39,879 bases of DNA from Candidatus Sulfopaludibacter sp. SbA4. GTDB lineage: Bacteria; Acidobacteriota; Terriglobia; Bryobacterales; Bryobacteraceae. The stretch covers positions 1 through 39,879 of the forward strand of contig OMOG01000285.1 in the NCBI GenBank assembly GCA_900290305.1, in the 5' to 3' direction. How positions within the stretch are numbered: position 1 is the first letter of the stretch; each line of letters begins with the position of its first letter. Below are positions 22,499 to 29,755 of this stretch, in pieces. Below the pieces are notes generated by a model. The model saw only the letters and a program-made list of their open reading frames with translations, made no database searches and was not told the origin of the DNA. The position numbers were made by a program, and so were the translations under genes.

Positions 22499-25000
22499 CT
22501 ATCGGTTTGCGGTGCTTGCGCTCGCGGGCATCTCCCACAGGAACTTGTGCAGGAACGTTTCCATGCGGCCCAGCGTGTACATCCACCGGCTGTGCAGCAG
22601 CGATTCGTGCACGTCATCCGGAAAGACGATGAGCTCGAAGTACACGTCGCGCTGGCGCAGGAGTTGCACCAGGCCGGTCATCTGCTGGAACGCCACGTTG
22701 CGGTCGTCGTCGCCCTGGATGAGCAGCACCGGCGACTTCCAGCCATCGATCGCCCCAATGGTCGAGGACTTGTAGGAGACCGCGGCCGGATCGAGCGAGC
22801 TTCCAAACAGGTGCACGCCCGCAAGGTCGACGCCAGCCTTGAAGAGATCCGAGTTGCGCGCCAGGGCCTGTGACGTGAGCAGGCCCCCGTACGACAGTCC
22901 CCAGATTCCGATTCGGTTCGGATCCACATCGGGTCTGGTCTGCAGATACTTGCCGCCGGCCACCACGTCCTGGTACTCGCTGTTCCCGGCGCCGCCGGTA
23001 TTGGGCGCCGTGCGGAACGACCGGCCGTAGCCCACGCCGCTGCGGTAGTTAATCGACATCACGACATAGCCCTGGCTGGCCAGCCACTCATTGATGCCGT
23101 ACGCCCAATGGTAGAACTGCATGTAGTGATAGGCCGGCAACATCTGCCGCACGGGTCCGCCGTGCACGAAGACGATGGCGGGACGCCGGTCGCCAGGTTT
23201 CAAGTCACTGGGCAGGAATAGTTGATTGTGGATCTCGAGGCCGTCGGCGGCCTTGGTGATCACAATCTCCGGTTTCACGTGCGCATCCATGGGAAAGCCC
23301 GGCCGCGATTTCGGGAAGATGATCTGCTGCGCCGCCGCGCCCGCCGATCCCTCCTTTCCAATCTTCCACACGCCCAGCGATTGCGGCATGTTCCAACTGG
23401 CGCTCAGCGTCACCAGGTACTTGCCCGACGCCAGCGGAGCCGGATATGTCTCGACGCCCTCGCCCACCGTGATCTGCGTTGGAGTGCCGCCGCTGGCCGC
23501 GACCGCCCAGATGTGGCGCCGCTCGATGTCCCTGGCGTTGGTGCAGTAGTAGAAGGTCTTGCCGTCGGCCGAGACGGCGGCCGCCGTCTGATTTTCGATG
23601 AGTCCGTCGGTGGTCGTCAGCAGCACTGGACGCGCGGACGGATCCATGACGTTGAGCGCGTAGTAGCGGTCCCATTCGTCTGCGGGCGCCTGGCCTTGCG
23701 GAGGCCCCTGGCTTTGCGGAGGTCCCTGGCTTTCGACCGGCTCGGCCGGCGCGCCGCCGGCTCGCCCTCTGCCGCCGCGTCCGCCTCTGCCGCCGCGTCC
23801 GCCGCCCACGGCCGACGGGAAGATAACCAGATTGCCCGCCAGGCGCGCGTTCCCCAGGTTGACGGCGATGGCATCCTTGGGCTGGTTGTGCCAGGTTTCC
23901 TGTGCGTCGCCCGTCGTGACGTCGGCCTTGTAAAGGGCCAGCGTGTAGCCGCCTTTGAACGTGGCTTGCATTAGTCCTGGAGAGTTGTTGGTGACCGCTG
24001 GGCTGGCGGCGCCCTGACTGCTGACCGCACCTTGCCCGGTGGCCGCTGGAGTGGCAGGGCCCTGACTGGCGACCCCTGGGCCGGGAACGCCCTGACCGCC
24101 ACGCCCACGGCCACGCCCGCCAGGCGCTGCCGCCGTGGAGGCCGGCTGCGTCGTGGGCGTCTGCGCCGCCGGTCCGTTCGGCTGACCGAGACCGCCCGCG
24201 CCCTGTTGCGCCTGCTGCCCAAACGGCAGGCCCGGCTGCCGCAGGAATATCAGGTGCTTGCTGTCGGGCAGCCACATCGGCGTCGTGTCGAAGTCCACGC
24301 TCGGCGACATGTACTTCACCGATCGCGCCGCCATGTCGTACACCGCGATGAAGCTGTGATCGGTGCGCGTGCTCACGAACGCGATCTTGCGGCCGTCGGG
24401 CGACCACTTCGGCTCGCTCTGCACGCCCCACTCGGTGATGAACGCCTTCTCACCGCGATCCACCTCGCTTGCCGGCTTCGCAGGCGTGACTTTCGCGCGA
24501 AAGATCTGTCCCCCCTTGACGAACAGAATCGCGCTGCCATCCGGCGCCAGTTCGGGGTTGGTGGCGTCGGCCACCCGCCACGCGCCGCCGATGCCGCTCG
24601 TGCGCGCCGCCCAGACCGCGTGTTCCGGCCCGTTGGGGTCGGCCGAGGGATTGGCCGGCCAACCCTCGCGGTTCGGTCCCCCGCCGCGCAGGAACACGAC
24701 CGTGCTGCCGTCGTCCGAGATCCGAATCCCCGACATCATGATGCCGTCATCCTTCTCGAAGTTCGTCAGCCGCACGGGCGCGAACAGAGGCGCCGCCGCG
24801 GTATAGGCGTTTCGCTTCCCCTCGGCATAGTCCACCCAGGCGATCCGGTCGACCTTTCGCGCGGCGACCACCTCCTGCGGCGACGCCGGACTCAGGAACT
24901 GTTGGTACGAGGGAACTTTCGGAGGAGCGGAAATCAGCGGCATCGAGAGAAGGGCGATGGCCGCAATCGAGACGACTGAGAGACGGGTCGGGGAGCGCAT
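22499..25000 (-). CDS. secreted S9-family prolyl oligopeptidase-like peptidase
   Basis: An 833-residue protein. A signal peptide (MRSPTRLSVVSIAAIALLSM) is followed by a beta-propeller of TolB/DPP-like blades (for example SEPKWSPDGRKIAFVSTRTD, and PMWLPDSKHLIFLRQPG). The C-terminal alpha/beta hydrolase has Ser703 in GIWGLSYGGLL, an Asp in QGDDDRNV (about 764-766) and His798 in DDVHESLLHSR. This is the S9 catalytic triad, which cleaves peptides in the periplasm or outside. The propeller is interrupted by Gly/Arg/Gln/Pro-rich stretches (residues roughly 330-390, and GGRGGRGGRGGRGRAGG followed by SQGPPQSQGPPQ). The start is set to the ATG at 24998-25000 because a signal peptide follows it and AGAGG precedes it. 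The frame is open ~390 nt further upstream, but that part is antisense to an integrase remnant. Confidence 0.88.
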   Translation of the reverse strand: MRSPTRLSVVSIAAIALLSMPLISAPPKVPSYQQFLSPASPQEVVAARKVDRIAWVDYAEGKRNAYTAAAPLFAPVRLTNFEKDDGIMMSGIRISDDGSTVVFLRGGGPNREGWPANPSADPNGPEHAVWAARTSGIGGAWRVADATNPELAPDGSAILFVKGGQIFRAKVTPAKPASEVDRGEKAFITEWGVQSEPKWSPDGRKIAFVSTRTDHSFIAVYDMAARSVKYMSPSVDFDTTPMWLPDSKHLIFLRQPGLPFGQQAQQGAGGLGQPNGPAAQTPTTQPASTAAAPGGRGRGRGGQGVPGPGVASQGPATPAATGQGAVSSQGAASPAVTNNSPGLMQATFKGGYTLALYKADVTTGDAQETWHNQPKDAIAVNLGNARLAGNLVIFPSAVGGGRGGRGGRGGRGRAGGAPAEPVESQGPPQSQGPPQGQAPADEWDRYYALNVMDPSARPVLLTTTDGLIENQTAAAVSADGKTFYYCTNARDIERRHIWAVAASGGTPTQITVGEGVETYPAPLASGKYLVTLSASWNMPQSLGVWKIGKEGSAGAAAQQIIFPKSRPGFPMDAHVKPEIVITKAADGLEIHNQLFLPSDLKPGDRRPAIVFVHGGPVRQMLPAYHYMQFYHWAYGINEWLASQGYVVMSINYRSGVGYGRSFRTAPNTGGAGNSEYQDVVAGGKYLQTRPDVDPNRIGIWGLSYGGLLTSQALARNSDLFKAGVDLAGVHLFGSSLDPAAVSYKSSTIGAIDGWKSPVLLIQGDDDRNVAFQQMTGLVQLLRQRDVYFELIVFPDDVHESLLHSRWMYTLGRMETFLHKFLWEMPASASTANR

Positions 25001-25023
25001 AGGAACCTCTGTACCGATGGAGG

Positions 25024-25032
25024 AGTATATCA
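25024..25032 (-). promoter_or_regulatory. extended -10 promoter for the S9 peptidase
   Basis: TGATATACT on the minus strand: a TG-N extension directly before TATACT, about 24 nt before the ATG at 25000. Extended -10 promoters can work without a good -35 box, and none is evident here. Confidence 0.45.
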
Positions 25033-25074
25033 CGAGATTGCCTGGCTGGTGTGATGCTGACGGCGGCCCCTCAA

Positions 25075-25500
25075 AACGTGGCGCTACCGCGGGCAGGTAC
25101 GTCCCGATGCCTCCCGAGTTGGCCGCGGAGTTCAAACGGTATCCGGCGGTTCTTGGGGAGGATCGGATCCTTCCTCCAGAACCGGGTGCCAAGCGCGAAC
25201 GCCAGACGGTGGACAAGAGCTTTGACCCATCCTGGACCTGGCGGGGATCAAGAACTTCCGTTTCCACGATCTCCGCCATACGTTCGCGTCCTGGTACCTG
25301 ATGAACGGCGGGGATCTGTACGAACTCGCCAAGATCCTGGGCCACTCCAACATCAAGATGACGGAACGCTACGCGAAGCTGGCGAAGAGCCATATTGCGA
25401 GGACGGGCAGCACGGCACGCGAGATGTGGAGGTTGATGGAAGGCAAGAGCGGGATCAACTTCAGGGAACCGTTTGAATGTTCCCTTATTGTTCCCTCGAC
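25075..25500 (+). pseudogene. tyrosine recombinase (phage-type integrase), 5'-truncated and frameshifted
   Basis: The first frame reads RYVPMPPELAAEFKRYPAVL and KRERQTVDKSF. A one-base deletion near 25223-25227 shifts to a second frame with LDLAGIKNFRFHDLRHTFAS, GGDLYELAKILGHSNIKMTERYAKLA and REMWRLMEGKSG. This covers the catalytic domain with the second Arg in HDLRH, the LGH histidine and the Tyr nucleophile in TERYAKL. The N-terminal DNA-binding domain and the first catalytic Arg are missing, and no proper stop is met before the tRNA gene. It is the residue of an element that integrated beside tRNA-Phe; no other element gene is visible. The 3' limit is not exact. Confidence 0.75.
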
Positions 25501-25542
25501 TAAAAACCCATGTTCCTGGTCGCCGCCAAGTTGTTTGGAATA

Positions 25543-25618
25543 TGGTGGCCAGGGACGGAATCGAACCGCCGACGCCAGCCTTTTCAGGGCTGCGCTCTAC
25601 CAGCTGAGCTACCTGGCC
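25543..25618 (-). tRNA. tRNA-Phe (GAA)
   Basis: The minus strand reads GGCCAGGTAGCTCAGCTGG, then the anticodon arm CAGCC-CTGAAAA-GGCTG with anticodon GAA (25583-25585). The T arm contains GGTTCGATTCC, and the acceptor strand CCTGGCC plus ACCA ends at 25543. The 7-bp acceptor stem is perfect and CCA is encoded. Its 3' end faces the decayed integrase about 45-80 nt away, the usual arrangement at a tRNA attachment site. Confidence 0.95.
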
Positions 25619-25664
25619 GGGGAAACTTCAGTGTACCAACCCCTTCGCGCCTTCCGCAACGCAT

Positions 25665-26159
25665 TCACTTCTTCCCCTTCGCTCTCTTATACTCCTCGCG
25701 GATCTCCTGCAGCCGGCGCGCATGCGATTCCGCGTGGCCGGCATACTCTTCCAGCAACTCGCCCAGGGTCACGCGGCCGCGTTCGCTATGGTTGCCGGCC
25801 CGCGCGAACGCTGTCTCCGGCAACGCTTTGAGAAGCTCGTAGTTCTCCGCGCGGATGCGGCGGAATGTCTCCAGCGATTGTTTCGGCTTGCGCCGTGCGT
25901 AATCCAGGTTGGCCGTCCATCGATCCTGGTCGTACGCGATCAGCGTGGGATCGTCTTCCGCGATCACCTGGCGAAACCGATGCGCGCCCACCAGTTCCGC
26001 ATCGGCCAGGTGAGCCACGATCTGCCGGATGCTCCACTTGCCCGGCGCGAGCGCGAATTCCTCTTCCTCGCCGAAAACGCCGGTCAGCACCACGGCCAAC
26101 AATTCCGCGCCCCGGCGGTACCGCTCCAGTAAAGTTGGGATGTCGGACATGACCTTCAC
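25665..26159 (-). CDS. DinB-family protein
   Basis: A 164-residue four-helix-bundle protein of the DinB/DUF664 type. Metal-binding histidines are expected in the helix WSIRQIVAHLADAELVGAHRF and in the C-terminal GHAESHARRL; GNHSERGRVTLGELLEEYAGH is also typical. Members include thiol-dependent transferases and many of unknown role. The usual start is 26159, or MSDIP at 26150. It lies 5 nt after the small zinc-ribbon gene on the same strand, so the two are probably one transcript. Confidence 0.85.
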   Translation of the reverse strand: MKVMSDIPTLLERYRRGAELLAVVLTGVFGEEEEFALAPGKWSIRQIVAHLADAELVGAHRFRQVIAEDDPTLIAYDQDRWTANLDYARRKPKQSLETFRRIRAENYELLKALPETAFARAGNHSERGRVTLGELLEEYAGHAESHARRLQEIREEYKRAKGKK

Positions 26160-26312
26160 TCAATAGTAATCCGCGCAGCTCAGGTAGTAGCCGCATTGCT
26201 CGCAGAAGAGCTTGCACCGGCGTTCGGCCAGGCGCGTCGAGCACACGGGGCAATACAAAATCGGCTCGCCCTCGTCCCTTCGCGTCACCGCTTCCGATTC
26301 GGATTCCTTCAC
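26160..26312 (-). CDS. small zinc-ribbon protein (about 50 residues)
   Basis: GTG (26310-26312) opens a 50-codon frame reading KESESEAVTRRDEGEPILY, then CPVCSTRLAERRCKLFCEQCGYYLSC and a short tail before TGA at 26160. The CPVC pair plus CEQC and nearby cysteines form a plausible zinc ribbon. Family and role are not recognised; similar tiny zinc-ribbon proteins are often nucleic-acid or protein binders. A TATAAT box lies so close that the mRNA would have a leader of about 4 nt, with no room for a ribosome site. It stands just upstream of the DinB gene and divergent from the gamma-glutamyltransferase gene. Confidence 0.6.
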   Translation of the reverse strand: MKESESEAVTRRDEGEPILYCPVCSTRLAERRCKLFCEQCGYYLSCADYY

Positions 26313-26322
26313 GGATGAAAAG

Positions 26323-26350
26323 ATTATACCGCCCGCGAGCCGCCGTCCAA
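26323..26350 (-). promoter_or_regulatory. promoter of the zinc-ribbon/DinB operon
   Basis: TTGGAC (26345-26350), 16 nt, and TATAAT (26323-26328) on the minus strand. The predicted start falls about 4 nt before the GTG at 26312, implying a near-leaderless mRNA. Confidence 0.6.
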
Positions 26351-26355
26351 TCCCC

Positions 26356-26361
26356 TACAAT
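26356..26361 (+). promoter_or_regulatory. -10-like box of the gamma-glutamyltransferase gene
   Basis: TACAAT ends 14 nt before the ATG at 26376, giving a predicted leader of 7-8 nt and no Shine-Dalgarno. It is the same hexamer as in the triplicated boxes at 2074-2120. It is divergent from the TATAAT at 26323-26328. Confidence 0.45.
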
Positions 26362-26375
26362 AGAAATCAATCGAT

Positions 26376-28196
26376 ATGAAACTCAGACTGGCGGTTCTTT
26401 CACTGGTAGTGATGGCAGGCTCGGCCCAGCGCCAGCCTCCCAACCGGCCCGTGCGCCTGCCCTCCCGAGGCACGCGCGGCGCCGTGGCGTCCGGCACCGA
26501 GTTCGCCACCGAGGCCGGCATGCGCATGTACTTCACCGGCGGCAACGCCGTGGACGCCGGCATCGCCGCCATGCTGGCCGATTCGGTGACCGAGTCCTCA
26601 CATTTCGGATTTGGCGGGGAAGCCCCCATCCTGGTGCGCACCAAGGCCGGCAAGGTCTACGCCATCGCCGGAGTCGGCACCATGCCGAAATTGGCCACCG
26701 CCGATTTCTTTCGTAATCACAAGGTTCAGCCCCTGGAGATGCGCGACGCGCCCGAACCGAAAGGCCTCAAAGACTGGGTGCCCACGGCCGGCATTCTGCC
26801 CGCGCTCGTCCCCGGAATGGTGGAGGCGGCGCTGGTCACGCTGCGGGAATTCGGGACCAAATCGTTCTCCGAGGCCATACAGCCGGCCATCGAGCTGGCC
26901 GACGGCTATCCCATCGACGAACTCCGATACTATGCGCAATGGGTGAAGTACCTGGAGGCGTGGCCGGCATCCAAGAGCGTGTTCCTTGCCAATGGCAGGG
27001 TGCCGGGAGTCGGCGAGATTTTCCGCCAGCCGGACCTGGCGCGCACCTTGCGCTCCATGGCCGAGGCCGAGAAGAAAGCGTTGGCGGCGGGCGCCAGCCG
27101 GGCCAAGGCCATCGACGCCGTTCGCGACTGCTTTTACCGCGGCGACATCGCCCGCCGCATCGGCGAGTTCTCCAAACAGAACGGCGGCCTGCTGCGGTAT
27201 GAAGACATGGCGGCCTTCCACGTGGAACCCGAGGAGGCCGTCTCCACCACGTTCCACGGCTACACCGTCTACAAGCCCGGCTTCTGGAGCCAGGGCCCCT
27301 CGATGATCGAGACGTTGAATATCCTGGAGGGCTACAATCTCCGGGAGCTCAAGCTGAATTCCGCGGATTACATCCATACGCTGGTGGAGGCGCTGAAGCT
27401 GGCTTATGCCGACCGCGACACTTATTACGGCGATCCGAAATTCGTGAAGATCCCCATGGAGCGCCTGCTCTCGAAGGATTATGGAGTGGAGCGCCGCAAG
27501 CAGATCGCCAATGAGGCCTCGCTCGATTTTCGTCCGGGAGACGTGGAGCCGAACCCGCCCAAGCATCCCTTCTTTTCGCAGTTCGCCGGCGTCAAGCCGG
27601 AGGGCTCCCCGCTGGCCAAGGACACCACCTGCGTCGACGCCATCGACAAAGACGGCGTCGCCATCTCCATCACGCCCTCGGGCGCCTGGATGCCGCAATA
27701 CATCGCCGGCGACACGGGCATCCCGCTCACCGCGCGCGCGCAGAGCTTCCTGCTGATTCCCGGGCATCCCAATGAATTGGCCGGCGGCAAGCGGCCGCGC
27801 GTGACCCTGAGCCCCACCCTGGTGGTCGGTCCGGGTAATCAGATCCTGACGACTTCCACGCCGGGCGGGGACAACCAGGAGCAGTCGCTGATCCAGGTGC
27901 TGTTCTACGCGGCGGAGTTCGGCATGGACGCCGAACATGCGGTGGAAGCGCCGCGCTTCCAGACGGAGCACCTGGTCGAGAGCTTCGACAATCACGCCAT
28001 GAATGCGGGCAGCCTCCTGCTCGACGAGCGCACGCCCCCCGCGGTGGTGGCCGAGTTGCAAAGGCGACACCACGTGGTGGAGATGCGCGACCGCTATTCC
28101 AGCGGCGCCGCGCCCGTGCTGATCCGCCTGTACCCCAACGGGATGATCGAAGCCGGGGCCGACCCCTACTTCTTCCGCTCGGCGCAGTCGTGGTAG
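26376..28196 (+). CDS. gamma-glutamyltransferase family protein (Ntn hydrolase)
   Basis: A 606-residue exported protein with a signal peptide (MKLRLAVLSLVVMAGSAQ). The N-terminal part has the family elements GNAVDAGIAAMLADSVTESSH, GFGGEAPILV and GILPALVPGMVEA. Self-cleavage should occur before Thr417 in KDTTCVDAIDKDGVA, which becomes the nucleophile of the small subunit. STPGGDNQEQSLIQVLF near the C-terminus is the usual oxyanion region. Gamma-glutamyltransferases cleave or transfer the gamma-glutamyl group of glutathione in the periplasm. The CVDA after the Thr pair, in place of H-x-S-V, suggests a divergent subgroup with an unknown substrate. Its stop overlaps the start of the DUF72 gene. 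Confidence 0.88.
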   Translation: MKLRLAVLSLVVMAGSAQRQPPNRPVRLPSRGTRGAVASGTEFATEAGMRMYFTGGNAVDAGIAAMLADSVTESSHFGFGGEAPILVRTKAGKVYAIAGVGTMPKLATADFFRNHKVQPLEMRDAPEPKGLKDWVPTAGILPALVPGMVEAALVTLREFGTKSFSEAIQPAIELADGYPIDELRYYAQWVKYLEAWPASKSVFLANGRVPGVGEIFRQPDLARTLRSMAEAEKKALAAGASRAKAIDAVRDCFYRGDIARRIGEFSKQNGGLLRYEDMAAFHVEPEEAVSTTFHGYTVYKPGFWSQGPSMIETLNILEGYNLRELKLNSADYIHTLVEALKLAYADRDTYYGDPKFVKIPMERLLSKDYGVERRKQIANEASLDFRPGDVEPNPPKHPFFSQFAGVKPEGSPLAKDTTCVDAIDKDGVAISITPSGAWMPQYIAGDTGIPLTARAQSFLLIPGHPNELAGGKRPRVTLSPTLVVGPGNQILTTSTPGGDNQEQSLIQVLFYAAEFGMDAEHAVEAPRFQTEHLVESFDNHAMNAGSLLLDERTPPAVVAELQRRHHVVEMRDRYSSGAAPVLIRLYPNGMIEAGADPYFFRSAQSW

Positions 28197-29143
28197 GTCC
28201 GCTCTTCGAAGATCCCAGCTCGTTCGATCGCAGCGGGCTCGCCGCCAAACTGCGCACGCTCGCGGACCGGAACATTTACATCGGCGGCAGCTCCTGGAAA
28301 TATGAAGGCTGGCTCGGCCAGGTCTACAGCCGCGAGCGATACCTCTCGCGAGGACGTTTTTCCCAGAAGCTCTTCCAGGCCGAATGCCTGCGCGAGTACG
28401 CCGAAACCTTTCCCACGGTGTGCGGCGATTTCGCCTTCTACCAGTTCCCCGCCGAAGATTTCTGGCGCCGCCTGTTTCAGCAAACGCCCGCCGGCTTCCG
28501 GTTCGCCTTCAAAGTGCCGGAACAGATCACCTGCAAAGTGTTTCCGGCCCACGCCCGCTACGGACCCCAGGCAGGCAAAGAAAACGAGGCATTCCTGGAC
28601 AGCCGGATGCTTCACGAAATGTTCCTCCGGCCCCTGCTGCCCTACCGCGAAAAGACCGCGGTCCTGATCTTCGAGTTCGGCGCGTTCGGCCACCGCAGCT
28701 TCGCGTCGCCACGCGAGTTCGCGGACCGCCTGGACCCGTTCCTTTCGAGCCTCCCGCCGGAATTCCGCTACGCCGTCGAGATCCGCAACCCCGAGTTCCT
28801 GGACCGCGACTATTTCGCCTGCCTGCGCCATCACCGCGTGGCGCACGTGTACAACGCGTGGTCCAGGATGCCGGAGCTGCGCCATCAAATCTCTATTCCC
28901 GATTCCGCGACGGCAAATTTCCAGGTATGCCGCGCGCTGCTTCGCCGCGGACGGCTCTACGAGAATGCCGTGGAGACATTTTCGCCCTACACCGAAGTGA
29001 AGGATCCCAATCCGGAGGCTCGCGAGTCCATGCGGGTGCTGATAGGCCGCGCGCGGGAGAACCACGAGTTTCTGTTCCTCTTCGTGAACAACCGGCTGGA
29101 GGGAAACGCACCCACCACGATTCTTTCGCTTGTGGAGCCGTAA
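28190..29143 (+). CDS. DUF72-domain protein (TIM-barrel, YecE-like)
   Basis: A 317-residue cytoplasmic protein. The N-terminus NIYIGGSSWKYEGWLGQVY is the DUF72 signature; inner features include FRFAFKVPEQIT, YAVEIRNPEFL and the final LFLFVNNRLEGNAPTT. DUF72/YecE proteins are TIM barrels of unknown enzymatic function. It begins at GTG (28190-28192) inside the last codons of the gamma-glutamyltransferase gene, which implies coupled translation, though no functional link is known. It is longer at the N-terminus than YecE. Confidence 0.85.
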   Translation: MVGPLFEDPSSFDRSGLAAKLRTLADRNIYIGGSSWKYEGWLGQVYSRERYLSRGRFSQKLFQAECLREYAETFPTVCGDFAFYQFPAEDFWRRLFQQTPAGFRFAFKVPEQITCKVFPAHARYGPQAGKENEAFLDSRMLHEMFLRPLLPYREKTAVLIFEFGAFGHRSFASPREFADRLDPFLSSLPPEFRYAVEIRNPEFLDRDYFACLRHHRVAHVYNAWSRMPELRHQISIPDSATANFQVCRALLRRGRLYENAVETFSPYTEVKDPNPEARESMRVLIGRARENHEFLFLFVNNRLEGNAPTTILSLVEP

Positions 29144-29152
29144 CGGGCGCGG

Positions 29153-29158
29153 TATCCT
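29153..29158 (+). promoter_or_regulatory. -10-like box of the STAS gene
   Basis: TATCCT ends 13 nt before the ATG at 29172, giving a predicted leader of about 7 nt. No ribosome site precedes the ATG. It lies just after the stop codon of the DUF72 gene. Confidence 0.35.
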
Positions 29159-29171
29159 AAACCAACGTACT

Positions 29172-29531
29172 ATGCTGCTTCAAATTGAGGAAAAACGGAT
29201 CGACCCGGACATTACGGTCATCGAGTTAGTCGGAAAACTGGCCTTGGGCCGAGAGAGCCAGCGCATCGAAACCATTGTCGACGAACTGCTGAAGAGCGGC
29301 TGCATGCGTGTGATCCTGGACATGACGGGTGTGGATTACATCGATAGCGCGGGCGTCGGCCTGGTGGCCCTGGTATCCGGCAGGCTAAAAGAGGCGGGCG
29401 GAAAGCTGGTCGCGGTAGCCCCGGAAGGCCGCGTGCTCGCGCTCCTCAAGATGACACAGATGACCCTCATCGTGACCGTTTGTCCGACCGTCGCCGAGGC
29501 CACGGACTTGCTCCGCCAGATACCCCGGTAA
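29172..29531 (+). CDS. STAS-domain anti-sigma factor antagonist (SpoIIAA/RsbV-like)
   Basis: A 119-residue single STAS domain. ITVIELVGKLALGRESQRI leads to the phosphorylation loop VDYIDSAGVGLVAL, in which Ser of DSAG is the usual site for an anti-sigma kinase. GGKLVAVAPEGRVLALLKMT completes the fold. In the SpoIIAA/RsbV system the unphosphorylated form binds the kinase and frees a sigma factor. No kinase or sigma gene is adjacent. The ATG at 29172 is preferred; the frame is open upstream to 29130, inside the DUF72 gene. Confidence 0.88.
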   Translation: MLLQIEEKRIDPDITVIELVGKLALGRESQRIETIVDELLKSGCMRVILDMTGVDYIDSAGVGLVALVSGRLKEAGGKLVAVAPEGRVLALLKMTQMTLIVTVCPTVAEATDLLRQIPR

Positions 29532-29589
29532 CGCCGGGCGCTTGTATTACAACACTCTCAAGCCGTCGCGGCCTGCGACGAACTGGCGG

Positions 29590-29704
29590 GGCGGACCCCC
29601 TGGGGGGTACCCTCTGGGTCCGCCGACCCCCCGGTCGGCCTTTGGTTGCGGCTGTGCTGCTCTGTGGGGCAGCCAATCGTGGCTGCCGCCGGCTTCAGCC
29701 GGCG
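29590..29704. repeat. cluster of four hairpin-forming palindromes
   Basis: In the 224-nt gap before the GH28 gene there are GGCGGACCC/GGGTCCGCC (29590-29624), GCCGACC-CCCC-GGTCGGC (29622-29639), GGCAGCC-AATCGT-GGCTGCC (29668-29687) and CGCCGGC-TTCA-GCCGGCG (29687-29704). They follow one another almost without spacers and encode nothing. They may be REP-like elements or transcript-stabilising or terminating structures; no T-tract follows any of them. Confidence 0.6.
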
Positions 29705-29734
29705 CCATTTTCCCTCAATATTATCGCTAAAGCG

Positions 29735-29743
29735 TGTTACATT
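29735..29743 (+). promoter_or_regulatory. extended -10 box of the GH28 gene
   Basis: TGTTACATT has a TG-N extension on the hexamer TACATT, which ends 12 nt before the ATG at 29756. The predicted leader is about 6 nt and no Shine-Dalgarno is present. Confidence 0.45.
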
Positions 29744-29755
29744 CCTTGGTAAGCC

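Noticed and set aside
25001-25393. N-terminal extension of the S9 peptidase frame
   Set aside because: This part is antisense to the integrase remnant. The signal peptide and ribosome site place the start at 25000.
25510-25842. Plus-strand frame of 110 codons with GIWWPGTESNRRRQPF
   Set aside because: It is the antisense of the tRNA-Phe gene and of the DinB gene.
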